A stretch of 64,000 bases of DNA. It comes from Schoenoplectus triqueter (lineage: Eukaryota > Streptophyta > Magnoliopsida > Poales > Cyperaceae). This document shows, piece after piece, positions 23,031 through 35,108 of this stretch. Every line of letters begins with the position of its first letter. The first letter of the stretch is position 1. Position numbers and translations under genes: made by a program. The stretch lies in contig CAXKVV010000043.1 of assembly GCA_964058805.1 (NCBI GenBank), positions 248,001 to 312,000 on the forward strand. Reading direction: 5' to 3'. The notes under the pieces are model-generated. The model saw only the letters and a list, made by a program, of their open reading frames with translations, had not been told where the DNA came from and did not search any database.

Positions 23031-24044
23031 TCACGGGTAGTTATATCCTTTGGCGATATGGAAACTGAAAGCATAAATATTAAATCCCCTTGCTCATATT
23101 ATTATTATTATTATTATGTGAGGTGGATCATCAGATTCAGAATACCGAGTACGTGCTTTTAGCCGTTACTCTCCTAGGGCGTTATCGCTCCGGGAGGCCG
23201 AATTTTCCCAGGGTATTCAGGACATTGGCGCCCGCTTACTCGAAAATCCTAAGTTTGTAAGTTGGGCCCGAATACGTGTCCTCTTAGGTAAGTCACAAGT
23301 CCAGGCTCGATCACGTGCCCGCTTGTGAATGGACTGATGATCTGCAATTGGGTTATATTTATACGGGTGTTTTAAATCTCGTACCTTATATATATTTATT
23401 ATATACTATATTAGTATTTCCACAGATTTTTCATTTCGGGTTTATTTGTCATTTCATGTCATCCATATAAGTGCTTTCTCTAACGTGCACAAAACATTAT
23501 TATTATTTATACATATTTAATATAATGCATTTAAAATACAGTCTAGGAAAAAAGATAAAATCTTAAGGCTGGATCTAAATCCGTACTGAGTAATTTTTAA
23601 ATTACTCACGTTTCCACGGTGGTTGTGGGATCCAGGTATTACAGGTGCGGGATTGAGTGTGGATGAGAGTGCTAGGTGCAGTCTTGCGTGATATCAGGGG
23701 TGCTTCGCCGCATCAGCACAGTGAGGCGGGTAGATGATTAGGACTTATCGGGCTACGAGTTTTTATTTCTTTCTTTGGACTTTATTTGAGAGATTTTGCT
23801 ATCCATTCCGATGGAGTTACTCCCGCCGGTGTCGGGCGTTGTATTTTTCTGTATATTCTGGACTGTCATTGTTTTGTATTATTATTATTATTTTGTTGAT
23901 TCTGAGACTTACTTTATTTTATTCACTTAGCCTTTCGTACGCACGTCTCGTCGTGCGTACGTGGCGGGATTAAGCACCCCTAATCCGATTTAATATTTCT
24001 AGGGTGTGACAGGTTATGTATGGAATGTGAGTGGCTATGGAGTC

Positions 24045-24640
24045 CTAGTGCTGTGAGAGCAACATTCTGTCAAGCTTAGAGAATGATGAGTTTGGTCGCA
24101 TGTTTGACCATGTGAAAGAGCGGTCGTATAGGGGAATTTCTCTCATTTGGAGATCAGCTATCATTTCATTGAATTCCATCATGCCGTGTGTGTTAGGGTT
24201 AGTGGATGTGGATTCGGCTAGGTCCCTAATGATGTTGAAATCCCCGAGGAGCAGCCATGGGAGGTCGTTAAGGCAAGCTATCGTTCTCAGTTCCATGATG
24301 AAGTTGGTTTTGAGGTTGTTCGTCGTTGGACTGTATACGTTGGTCACCATGAAGGAAAAGCCGAGGTTGTTGGTTAGGAGGATTGTGTTGGAGAAGATTA
24401 AGGTGTATGATGTATTCAGGGTATAACCTTCTTTCCAGGCTGTAGGACCCCACCTCTTGATCCCACAGACGGTAAAAAGGAATAGTTGTTATATGCCGAA
24501 GGTGCAAGAGATCGTAGTTTAACAAAAAATATTTCATTGAATTTTATCTCCTGAATACATATAATTGAGGCATACATATAATTGAGGCATTTGAATCCTT
24601 GATAGTGTCCTTTATAAGAGAACATTTTTCAGGATCACCT
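24045..24640 (-). pseudogene. LINE ORF2 pseudogene, endonuclease part
   Basis: Minus-strand frames give an apurinic-endonuclease-like domain: ASIICIQEIKFNE (the LQE-x-K catalytic box), VTNVYSPT, PWLLLGDFNIIRD (GDFN box) and RSFTWSNMR...SKLDRMLLS. It is broken by frameshifts and contains an 18-bp local duplication near 24553-24595. It continues the reverse-transcriptase segment on the other side of the LTR insertion at 18795-24011. Confidence 0.85.
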
Positions 24641-24665
24641 AGTCCTCTTTCAAATACTCTTATTA

Positions 24666-25430
24666 AAAATAAGCTGATCGTCATCTTTCGGTCGACATTT
24701 ACTCATTTTTATGTTTTCAAAACAACTTAGAATATCATTATATATCAGTGTCTCAAGAGGATATAAAGAAGAACGGCAAAAAAATTATAGATGTCAAGTA
24801 AGAAAAAATCTAATTGATTAATGACTAGAGAAGGAAGAAGCGAAAAAGTCAAGTTTTTACTTTAATGCTTATTTATGCGGGAAGAAATTAAAGGCTAATA
24901 ACATATGTTATTTTTCGTTATTGTTCACTAGAGCATTGCTAAGGAGAGAGTATTGAAAGATTTTTTACTTTTTTGTTGAATGATTTTGCACTTCTAATGA
25001 TTAAAAAGAAATTTGTAGTTTGACATTATAAAATATATTTTTTTTATGGAAAGTAATATAAGTAAAGATATAAAATAAGAGGACATCTCCTTAATGTCCG
25101 TATGGAGGGAGAAATGACCAAACAGTTCAGTTTTAGTGAACAAGTTAATAGTAGATGAAACAAAAAGAGGGGATAAAAGAAGGGAAAATTTATGTTAATG
25201 GGATGTAAGATATTGTACGAGTTTTGATGGGGGAGATTGGTAATTATAGAAGTTCCCATGGACATAGTGGAAATTTAGTTAGCAGCTCGCTGGCTCGCTC
25301 CCGCCTCTCTCCTCTTCTCATCCCTTCTCCTCTTCTCTTCTCTCGTGCATGAATTTACAGCATGAGTTGAGTGCATACTCAGTAAGTCTGCAAAGTGCAA
25401 ACCCTAATTCCCAACCTCACACCCGCATCA
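24666..25430. other. Intergenic DNA between the LINE and the RRP1 pseudogene
   Basis: No gene is seen. The first 600 bp are AT-rich. From about 25280 the sequence becomes CT-rich (cctctcttctcatcccttct), like a plant 5' leader, directly ahead of the RRP1-like pseudogene, so the pseudogene copy may include former leader sequence. Confidence 0.4.
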
Positions 25431-26013
25431 TGTCCATCTCCATGTCCCTCTCTCTTCCCACCTCCGCTCTCCTCAAGATCTGGAAGGGTCTCTTCTTCTG
25501 TTTCTGACACGCCGACAAGTCCCTCTACCAGTCCTCTCTCGCCACCTCCGTCGCCACTCTCATCTCCTCCGCCGTCCCTGATCTCGCCTCGCACTTCCTC
25601 AACGCCAGCCTTCTCACGCTCCGCCGCGAGTGGGCTAACATCGACCACCTCGGCATGGACAAGTTCTACTCCTCGTATCTCGAAACCTGGAGAAAAAGAA
25701 GAAGAAGACACAAAAGAGGACAAAAAGAATGAGGGAGGAAATTAAAACATGATAACTTTTTGATGAGAATGCGATCTTGAACCTCCAAAAGCAGTTTGAA
25801 AAGGGCGCAGCTGAAGCTGGCATGTCAACAGAGAGCAAATATGAAACCGGTTCTGGATTGGAAAATGAAAATTCCTTGGAAGCAACACCGGTGAACCCTC
25901 CAAAGATAAACCAAGAACCAAGAAGAGGAAACAAGCGCAAGGCAACAATAAGATGGAGAAAAAGTGCCCTTAAGAAAAATGTTATGATTGTCATTCTTGG
26001 TAATGGTAGGTAA
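25431..26013 (+). pseudogene. RRP1/Nop52-like rRNA-processing protein pseudogene fragment
   Basis: The frame starting near 25431 reads KIWKGLFFCF then a stop where the family has Trp, followed by HADKSLYQSSL, SHFLNASLLTLRREW and IDHLGMDKF. This is the conserved Nop52 domain of RRP1. It then runs into Lys/Arg-rich text and a stop at about 25730. A second piece from about 25755 (LFDENAILNLQKQFEKGAAE) matches the distal part of RRP1, so the middle of the protein is missing. There are no introns in the retained parts. The family acts in nucleolar 27S/5.8S rRNA maturation; this copy cannot. Confidence 0.75.
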
Positions 26014-26800
26014 CTAGGCATACTTAAAATGTAGCTGCTGAAGTTGCTTGTACTAAGGAGCGCCCCTTTCTCTATTTGGCCTTGATTTATTGTCGCAATA
26101 AGTGCAACAAGTGAAAAATGAGGTGCAAAAACAAAAATAAATAAATTATAATAATCAGCGACTGAATAACAATTATATGTAATGAAGGGAAGCTCCAACA
26201 GAAGTACCAAGCATGCCCTTTGATCACATCATCTCATAATTAAATCAAATTGAAAACTGTTGTGACATCTACAAGAGATACCTGATAAAATGTCTTTCTA
26301 ATCATTTAAACCTCAAAAAGCCTGGAAGCAGAACACTAATAGAGAAGTTCGAAGTACCTGAGAAAAAAAAAACATTGGTTAAAATAACTGGAGTATTGTG
26401 GGGGTAATAGCTGTTCCTTTTCACTCTATACTAGATGTGGATATTACATGTGTGGCAAATAATGGAAGGATAAGGAGGCAACATGCTCCTGTTCCTTATG
26501 GGAAGAAGGTTACATCTGGAATGATGACTTGTAAGAGGATGATGACGACGACGACGACGACGACGATTGATGACAACGATGATCTTGGCAATTTCTTTTA
26601 CAATGTCAATGGTGGTTATCATTACCGGCATGACCCTCTTGATTTTCTAAATGACTCTCAGTAGCAATGAGACTCGTTTGTGGGGAATGGTTTGCTTGGT
26701 CATTAAAGAAAGAAGAGCAAAACAAAACAGCAAAACTTCTATACATTGTTCAAACAAGTTGCACTGAGGCATTTGGTCAACAGATTACATACAAGACACT
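26014..26800. other. Intergenic DNA with a short open stretch containing a (gac)n run
   Basis: This region follows the RRP1 fragment. An open stretch at 26398-26664 (+) of 88 codons contains a Thr run encoded by repeated acg/gac triplets near 26545. I recognise no domain in it, and a degraded 3' continuation of the RRP1 copy is one possibility. The right part probably overlaps the 3'-UTR of the minus-strand SAMTL gene. Confidence 0.3.
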
Positions 26801-27147
26801 TTACTATCCAAAATGTGGTATACAAAGGCATATTTAGAAATGACAGATAACTAAAAAGAGCGAAGATTTTCCCAAAAGTACGCAAACACAGGCTGACATC
26901 TGGAACCTCTTTTTACAGAAATATTTTGGGAACCATCAAATTCTCTCGCCTCTTTCTCTCTAATATATAACAACCACTTTCCTCTAACCTTTTAGCCTAG
27001 CAATCATCTTATTTTTCAACAAATAAATGTTGTTGCAAAATGTGGTATACAAAGGTTTCATGAACTCTAGCGAAAGCAAAGCCCAACCAAAAAAAGAACA
27101 GGGAAAGAAAAGGACAAACAAATGTCTTGCAGAAGTTTTTGCAAGCA

Positions 27148-30100
27148 TCACCCAGGAACCATGACCTGCTTCTCACTCTTATCCATGGCCTTTTTGGCAA
27201 GCTCATATCCCGCAAAATTCATGGCACCAAGAGGGGCGATCCAGAAGAATCTGGGGATGGCACCTTTGAAAAGCCCAAGCGGCCCCTCCTTACGAAGGAT
27301 GGAGAAGGCGATCATCTGCATAGATATTGGGATGCCTTGAGGGGCCGTCATCATACGGGTCTTCATCACATCAAACGGGGTCGTTACTACAGCAGCTAAG
27401 CCGCCAGATAAGGCGCCCACTGCCACTGTTTCCCAAGGCTCCAACTCCCGCCTCAGCACATGCTGTACACCCTGTATAAATAAACAAAAAATCATGCAGA
27501 TTTGATTTCTTCAGCAATGTGTAATACCAAACAAAAAATCTGATAAACAATGACAAAAGATATACAAAATTTGGGTTCTTTCAGCGAGACGTTAGTAAGT
27601 ACTGCAGATGCAGGATTTTTGTGTATCTATGGTTCAGTCACATATATATAACCTGGTACAAGTAAGATAAAAATGTGACCTTCTTGGCCTCGGCATAGAG
27701 ACACATGCCAGCAACATAGAAGGGGACCTCACGACAGAGAGTGGCCCCCGTACCTCGAAAGAAACCTCTCAACCCATCCTTTCCCCATGTACCTGCTATT
27801 GCCTCTCCCACACTGTCATACAGACCAGCTTGCAACCTTTGTTTCAGAACCTCACATGGGATTCTGACAGCTGTCCCCAGTATTGTGCTAGCAAATGATG
27901 CCATTGACTGTACCTGCAGAGAGATTTGAGGGATAGAATTATTACTGCTGTACCCTTGCTTTCTTCTCAATTAATCAAGATGCAGTAATTACCCTTACTT
28001 TTTCTTATATCTCCATTATGACGTGTGGTTTTAATAGTTCTGGAAAGGAATTAATATAGAGTCAATGTTACTTTTGTGATGTCAGAGTTTACATCATAAT
28101 TTGACTTGTCACGGCACAAACTAGATTATCATAGTAAAGTATTATGCAGTAGAATAAATGAAGGAACAGGAATATCACCTGAATTTCAGGAAGATTTGGA
28201 GCGACATTAACAAGTACGAGTTTGCTTGCTTCAAATATTCCTGTTCTCAACCCATGACTATAAACCAAAAAAAGAAAAGAAAAAGTAAAAATGAATAACA
28301 TTGTAAATTAATTTATAATCAAAATAAGTTTATCTCATTAAAATAATTCAAAACTGATGTACATACCTCGAGAATTGACCAAGAATAGCAGGAATAGAGC
28401 CACGGTATAGTCCCTGAAGGCCAATTTCAGGAAGCTTGGAAATAAGCTCCGGAAAAGAAAGTGTTGATGCTTGTACTCGTGTCTGCCATACAAATAATGG
28501 ATTAAGGGGTACAGGTACATTTTATTAAAAAAAAAAACAAGAGAAATAACAAACAGCAGCAGCAGCAAAATAGCTAAAAATGAGTGTGCATCATCATGTT
28601 ACCATGTTTAGATGATTTCAAACATTAACCACACCAGCCATGTAGCACAATTACAAACCTCTTACAAATCATGTTGGACGTCGTTCTATAGCAGCACTAA
28701 CCAAAAAGTTAACTATCAGCTGTAGGAGGTACTACATGTAGTTACCAACAAAATATTTCAAACTTATGACAATGATTTAGTTTAGCATTGACAGCCTTTT
28801 GATTAACAAGCTACTGTGGTTATTTATGACTTTAAAGTACAATAAAAAACGCAACATCAGTAAGCCGTGTTAGAGCAGAATAAACTGATATACATTCTTT
28901 TATGCCCTAACATGCAAACTTGAAATTTTAAACAATCCAAATGTAGAACAGACTCAATTGATATGTGAAAATGAAAAACACCTTCATAGTGTCAATGGGA
29001 TGCATGACAGATGTAGAAAGTGCACAGGCAAGACCTCCAGCCAAAGCCGCTTTCAAAACACTACCCGATGGTATCTCCACCGGTGGTGGTACAGCTACGA
29101 CCGTTGCTGCCTCAAACCATATACTCCTGTACCATAACAATTCCATTCCAATTTGTCAAGTGTATAAATATTCAATCTATATTTTTCAATTTTCAGTTCT
29201 AACAGGTCAAAATGTGCAAAACTTTCAGCCTATATCTTATGATGTATATGCTAATAATGTTTGGTAAAGTATTCATATCCAAATGGTATACAGAAGTTCC
29301 AAAACAAGCAAGCATTGCACCAAAGAAGTAGAGTATTGCACAACAAATAAGAAGGGAGTTGAAAAAAAAAACTAACCTAGGATCTTCCTCCAGCCTCTCA
29401 GATGGCAAAAGCAGCATAAAATTACGGAAATGGCCATATGAAATGGACACATCTTTATCCTGATTCAAGTATCGAATCATGGCTGCCGCATTATCCTCAT
29501 TCGCCGGCAAACCAGCACTTTTCAAAGAAGTCAGGATCTGATTTTTTTGAAGGGTGCCAGATTTACTGAGGCACAGAGTGGTGTAGGCTCTCAGTATGGT
29601 TGCCTCCTTCTGTTCCATTAGAGAGAGAAACTGCTTCCAGCCAATTGACTTGGAGAACAGGTTGTTCCTGGTACGGCGTAAGAGGTCCTTTGCATACCGC
29701 CTAGGAAGATTTCTCTTTCGCACGGCTACCTCCAGGTCTTCCAGTGTAACCTGTCCATCTCCATCTCTGTCTAATTCTTCGAAAAATCGCCTCCCTTATA
29801 TTAGTAAATGCCACAGTATTACATTAAGTTCATGTAAGACAACTGATGATATACAATTGTTTTATGTTTGCAATTAAACATCAGGCATTTCAAAATTTTT
29901 GCAACTACAATACATCTTTACCAACAAACCAATCACTCAATAGCTCGTTGGGAAATATTTAAAAATTTTGGGTGTGGCACAAAAATAAACCACATTTCCT
30001 TAGATTGAACAATTATATATACTGTAAATCCGAGGTATATGCTGGTGCCTTTACTAGGTAACTGTTTCATAGAAAGAAGGTACATCAATACCATTACCAG

Positions 30101-31216
30101 CAAAGGCATTGAATGAAAGAAGATAATGAGAAAGGATAACACAAAAACAAAAGAAAGAAAAGTGGTGGCACCTTCTGTCTCGGTGTACCGGAAGAAATCT
30201 TGAACTGAGAAAAGCTTCTTCTTGTCTGGATGGTCGGCACCAGATTTACCCAGATTTGGTATGAACTCCACTAATTCAGCCAGAGAGACAGCTGAGATGG
30301 TTGATCGGAGTCTCTCTACATTAGAAAGAGGTATATTCAACAGCCCAGTTGCAAAATTTTGAGGAAACAGACCATTTTCTCTGTCTTCGCTCTCATTAGT
30401 TACATGACTATCTGTCTCATCACGGACTGGAGAGTCTGTGGGTCCTACCAATGTGGCAGCAGGGGCCCCACCAACCCGAGCAAACCGTAGATTTGACATG
30501 AAACCGTCAAAACCTGCCTTTTTACCATTGATCAGAGCCTTTATTAGCCTCAAATGGTCAAATTGGGGAGGAGAAGAGTCTTCTGGCTTTGAAAATGGGG
30601 TTTCGTTGAGACATTTGGAATTGTTAGCTTTCAGACCATTATCCATATTTTGCAATGTTTGTGAAAAACTATCTATTGCAAGGCAGAGGAGTAGCTCAAT
30701 TGACAAAAGATTGAAACTAGAAACTGAATTTGAGTTTGAATTGGAATCAACCCGGTGTTTTATGCCAAAAGATGCTTTCTTAGAAACATTTTGACCTATT
30801 TGCTTTCTTTCATCCTGGAATTGTTTACCAAAACATTTCTTAACTGATTTAAAAGGGTTGGGAAAAGATTGAAGTAGACTATTCACTAAAACAGACCATG
30901 TAACTGCGAAATGGAGGCAGTTGATGCATTCTGAGTCGTCCTTTTTCACTTGTTGCTTCTCCTTAGCTTCTTTCTTGTTAGAATTGTGAAACAAAGACCC
31001 CAGGAAGGATATGAGAGGGCTCTTAGAGGAGGAGGGAGAGGACGATGACGTGGTGACGGATAAGGCTGCCACATGGCAAGGTTGTGGATCCGGTCTGTGC
31101 TTGAGCCTGACCATGTCAGCTGAGCAGAGCATGATGGACCAGCTGGAGCTGAGAGGAGAGAAAGCATCCCTGGCTGATTGGAGAAACACTTGGATTGGAT
31201 CGTGAGGGGGCGCCAT
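27148..31216 (-). CDS. SAMTL: EF-hand/mitochondrial carrier fusion, SAMTL-like (7 exons)
   Basis: Minus-strand exons: 31216-30172, 29794-29377, 29126-28982, 28482-28367, 28257-28179, 27913-27680 and 27471-27148. All junctions are GT/AG and total exactly 787 codons (786 aa). A long Ser/Lys-rich N-terminal half (about 1-345) precedes an EF-hand loop at residues 357-368 (DRDGDGQVTLED). Three mitochondrial-carrier repeats follow (about 490-780), with signature motifs PIDTMK (531-536), PCEVLK (620-625) and PFDVMK (711-716). This order matches Arabidopsis SAMTL (At2g35800), an S-adenosylmethionine transporter-like carrier. It would sit in the inner membrane of mitochondria or plastids; the substrate is inferred only from the family name. 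The start is the first ATG of the long open first exon. Confidence 0.92.
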
Positions 31217-32280
31217 GTCCGAAGAAAAAGGAAAGAACGGCGCTAAGCGATCAGAGAGAGACGAATCCGCATTGGCCTCGAATGGCGAGGAGGGGTGTTG
31301 GGGGTCTTTCTTACATGAAGAGAGAAGAAACCTAGGGCCTGGTTGGGAGAGATGAGAATGAGAGATGAGAGATTAGTCTGATTAGACATTGAGACGGGAA
31401 CCGGAGTGAGACGAGATGAGATGAGGACTCAGGTCTCGGGAGCGCATACTCCTAAAGGTTAAAGGTTAATGTTAATAGCATTTTTTTTGGCTGTTTATAT
31501 AACCAGTATCATATCTGTATATGGATGGATAAGATGGATATGAATAAGATTTTATTTTCATTAGGTCATTACTCATTAGATATGAATATAAAGATGGATA
31601 TGTGTCAAATATTTTCGTTACCTGTTATCCATTGAATAAATTATATATATATATATATATATAGTAATTAGTATATATTTTTTATGACGATTGACATGAA
31701 AAAATTATATGAACTTTGTTATATCTAAAATATTAATTATTATTGTACTTTATTAGTATATTTATTTAATACTATTTATTTGTCTAAATCATATAATTTT
31801 TTTATTAAATTATTTTTATTTTTAATGGGTATAAGTAAAGAAATTTTTTAATGGGTATGAATAAGATATGGATAAAAAAAATTTTAATGAGTATGAATAT
31901 GAATATGAAAATACCTCCACCCATACGCTACTCTACCCATTGACAGCCCTAATCACAACGACTCATTTTAATCACAACGGTTGTGGAAAATATAAACATG
32001 AATTTTGATGCACAAAGCGTTATTATTATTAAATCAGAACCATTGATCTCTGATCGAACGGATCATATAAAAAATACTCCACCTAGAAAGCTTTTTTTGC
32101 TCTCCAAAGGATGTCATTTTCTTAGGTCTCAAGGCCAGGGGAGGAATTTTAGTGAAATTTTATTTATTTATTTTTAGTGGTTGGATATATATATACAATG
32201 ATAAATGCTCTACGGGTCTTCTGTTGCACTCTACATGCAGTACTTCTCTTCTCTCTCTGTATCTATCTCTCTATTTATAT
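31217..32280. other. SAMTL promoter side and AT-rich intergenic DNA
   Basis: A GA-rich stretch at about 31225-31440 (gagatgag-type repeats) likely covers the SAMTL leader and promoter. Further right the DNA is AT-rich with an (at)n run at about 31644-31664 and no coding signal. Confidence 0.35.
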
Positions 32281-32288
32281 AATATAAT

Positions 32289-32892
32289 TAGAGTTGCAAA
32301 TAAGTCGTGTTCGAGCGAGCCGGATTTAGCTCAAACTCAGCTCATAAAAATTCAAGTTAAGTCGAGTCAAGCTCGTGAAACGCTTCGAGCTGAAAAGTCT
32401 AACTTAAGTTTGGCTCGTTACTATTTTAGTTAGCTTACAAGCCAATGAATGTACATTGACAATGTTTGACATTTATATTTAGTATATCTATAAACTGTAA
32501 ATTCGGTAAATCTATAAAAATGATACATAATTTAGTACAAAATTAATATATCAACAAACTATATTTTCAATAAAATCTTTGCCACACTAATTTGAATGGA
32601 TGGACCAGCAAAAAAACTATCGAGTCAAATATATGAGCCAAGTCACGAGCAAATATGAGAAGTCGTTAAGCCGCTAAGATGATGAGATGATGAGAGATAA
32701 TGAGAGATGAGTTATCAAATTAGAATTTAGTAGAAAAATATATATAAACTATTATTATTCGAGCTGAGTCGAGCTACGAGCCGAGCTAACCCCAACTCAA
32801 ACTCAACTTATTTAACTATCGAGTCAGATTAGCTCAAGTCAGATTAGCTCAAGTTAGATTAGTTCAAGCCCGAGCTTTTTTGTGCAGCCCCA
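32289..32892. mobile_element. Non-autonomous hAT element (604 bp) rich in GAGCT/TCGAG motifs
   Basis: The left end TAGAGTTGCA and the complement of the right end TGGGGCTGCA form an imperfect hAT-type inverted repeat. Identical octamers aatataat flank it at 32281-32288 and 32893-32900. Both arms are full of GAGC/CTCGAG/AGCTC motifs (near 32310-32420 and 32760-32880). This is the signature of a widespread class of plant hAT MITEs with subterminal GAGCTCG repeats. No coding sequence. Confidence 0.8.
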
Positions 32893-32929
32893 AATATAAT
32901 AAGAGACCAACTAATAGTGTCCCAGATCT

Positions 32930-34420
32930 GTACCTCAACTGAAAAAATCATTGATCGTGTTGACCACGTTCTCGAACATCAATAGACCGTCCGTCTGCAT
33001 ACGATCATCAAAGTCTTAAAATCAGAAGTCCTAAATCTTAGTACTGGTAAAACAAATTCTTAATATCTAATATATCAAGTCATATTTTAAACATATGCGA
33101 AACGTATCGGAGCAGATTTCAATCGTATCCGAAAGTGTCGGCGCGAATCCCATGCGTATCCTTGACCAAATTCACTAGTCAAACGTGCTGATATATCCTA
33201 ATACGCCAGCTGGAGTATCCGATGCGTATCGCACAAGAATCTGTATCAGATACGTATTCGATACGGGGTGCGGCGGTATTTCACAGAATCTGGGCAACCT
33301 AGTTTATAAGTAATTTTTATCTTTAATGGACATAAAAATCTTGAATATTTGCTAAATATTATTTAAACTAAATCTTTATATCTAATATAATAACTAAGAA
33401 ATGAAGTCTTAACAAAATTTACCTAAAATAATATTTTTATGTAATTTATATTCGATATAAAACTTCATAAATAAAGTCTTAAAATTTAACATTAGAAGTC
33501 TTAAGATCATTCATCCGATGTCTTAATATGTATTAACATAAATTTTATTTTTAACTTTGAATAATATATTATCTAAAACTCCTAGAACCAAATCTCTAAT
33601 TGTTCTCGTCTTAAGACTTAACGATCAGATTCTCAATACTGATTAATAATTTATATTTAACTTTAAAGGATATAAAATTTTATAATTTTTTGAAATATAA
33701 ATATTCTTATTATCTTAACTAATACCCATAATTGATAAAATTATATTTAGTATTTTTCTTAATATCTTAATACCTTATAATTTATATTTATAAAAATATA
33801 ATATCAATAATAATAAAATATATCTTTATATCTCATATCAATAAGTCATAATATTGTCAACTATATGTAATAGATATGTAATACAAAATAATATATTTTA
33901 AAATATTTATGAAAAAAATAGATTTAATATTTAATACAAATAAGTCTTAATATCTACCATAACACATCTTAATATATCATTCAAAATAATTTTTTTAGTT
34001 TAGTCTTAATTTTCACTACTAAAATAGTTCTAAATATGTACTACGTACAAGCTTCAATATGTACTATAGATAACTCTTCATATTTATTGATTAAAATTTA
34101 TATTAATAAATTTGTAGCTCAGTCTTAATTTATATTAATAACTCTTCATATCAAAATATAATTTATAGTTCGGTCTTAATTTTTATTAGTACAAGAAATA
34201 TAGTCTTTGTTAGTTTTGTGTTGAAATTTCTTCAATCTCAATTCTCAATATTACAATCCAAGTTATTATATTTTGTATAATAAAACTTCATATCTAGTAC
34301 AATTAAGTTTTTATATCCATTATACTAAGTCTAATGCACATTTATTTAGTATAATAAAATATTCTTCTTGTGTTCTCTCCTATCTCTCAACAAATTCATT
34401 CAAATGAATACTCAAATTTT
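32930..34420. repeat. Degenerate array of gtcttaatat-like motifs and a gtatccgatacg-rich patch
   Basis: From about 33010 to 34180 variants of aagtcttaatatc recur irregularly every 40-100 bp. At about 33090-33270 a separate patch repeats gatacgtatcc/gtatccgatgcg motifs. No reading frame of note exists. It looks like an old decayed repeat, but its class cannot be told from the sequence. Confidence 0.4.
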
Positions 34421-35098
34421 ATCTTCTTACTCTCAGAAATTGGTCTAGCTCCACTTCTTGATCAACTGAGTTTCAAAATGTGAGTTTCAACATTCTCTTT
34501 ATGCATGAGAAGTGAATTGGTAATCCGAATACTTAGAATATTAGAACACTTGCTTAAACCTTCATGTATCATCTTCATGGTCTAGAGAAAATATTTGATC
34601 AATCGATTGAGACTCACCCGCACTAGATCGCTCCAATTAAATTTCTAACCGAGATATTTTTTTTTCTTGATTTCTCCCAAATTATTGATCAATTTTATGT
34701 ACAATTTAGCTCATTGTGTTCTCCTCGTTGCTAGCTTTTCAACGATATATAACATGAAAGATAACTCTCAAAGATAAGGAAGATACCATTGAACTTTTAG
34801 TTCAAATATGTTAAATACGTGACCCGCGTATTTATCATTTTTCTTTCAAATCTAAATTGAATAACAGTTAGAAATAGTTAGATTAGTTAAGATAGTTAAG
34901 ATATAAAATGAGGTATAGAAATTCGGGTATAATTTTTTTTTTCTCTTATTATATTATAGTTGTAGAAAAAGAGCAACCAAAAGATGGAGAAACACTGCAA
35001 TTCAGATAGGTAGTTAGTTATCTTATCTGTTTGGCCCAATTAAGATAAACTGATTACTGAGAGAGATAAAATGATGATGATGTGCTGACGTGTCGTAA
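34421..35098. other. AT-rich intergenic DNA left of the Mutator-like element
   Basis: No gene, RNA or repeat with clear borders was seen here. The last bases (ttagaactgg at 35099-35108) form the left target duplication of the next element. Confidence 0.4.
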
Positions 35099-35108
35099 TT
35101 AGAACTGG

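Larger units (their letters stand above)
18795..24011 (-). mobile_element. Large LTR-type insertion, probable solo LTR (gypsy-like)
   Basis: The insertion begins TGTTATACC and ends GGGTGTGACA, giving TG...CA termini with a short imperfect inverted repeat. It is flanked by the 5-bp duplication ggtta at 18790-18794 and 24012-24016. At 5217 bp it has no gag, protease, integrase or reverse-transcriptase text and no internal copy of its own end, so I read it as one long LTR left by recombination. On the minus strand it starts TGTCACACCC, a terminus common in plant Ty3/gypsy chromovirus LTRs. The same terminus and following 400 bp recur at 63594-64000. A composite or non-autonomous element remains possible. 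Confidence 0.7.
15932..24645 (-). mobile_element. 5'-truncated L1-type LINE, split by an LTR insertion
   Basis: The element reads right to left. A 20-bp sequence at 15912-15931 (tctttcagatactcttatta) is repeated at 24646-24665 with one mismatch, the long target duplication expected of target-primed reverse transcription. Directly inside the left copy is a short T-run (15932-15938), the remnant poly(A) tail on the minus strand. At the right the sequence starts abruptly within the endonuclease domain (GLGDPEK-like), so the 5' end is truncated. Removing the 5.2-kb insertion at 18795-24011 leaves about 3.5 kb of LINE, and endonuclease text rejoins the region upstream of reverse transcriptase. Zinc-knuckle RVT text near the 3' end is typical of plant L1 elements. 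Confidence 0.88.

Noticed and set aside
18795..24011. Interpretation as a host gene region separating two LINEs
   Set aside because: The LINE endonuclease and RT parts are collinear and the junction has a 5-bp duplication, so a single LINE with an insertion explains it better.
25379..26210. Minus-strand frames of 114-191 codons over the RRP1 fragment
   Set aside because: Antisense to recognisable Nop52 text; hydrophobic composition arises from complementing Lys/Glu-rich sequence.
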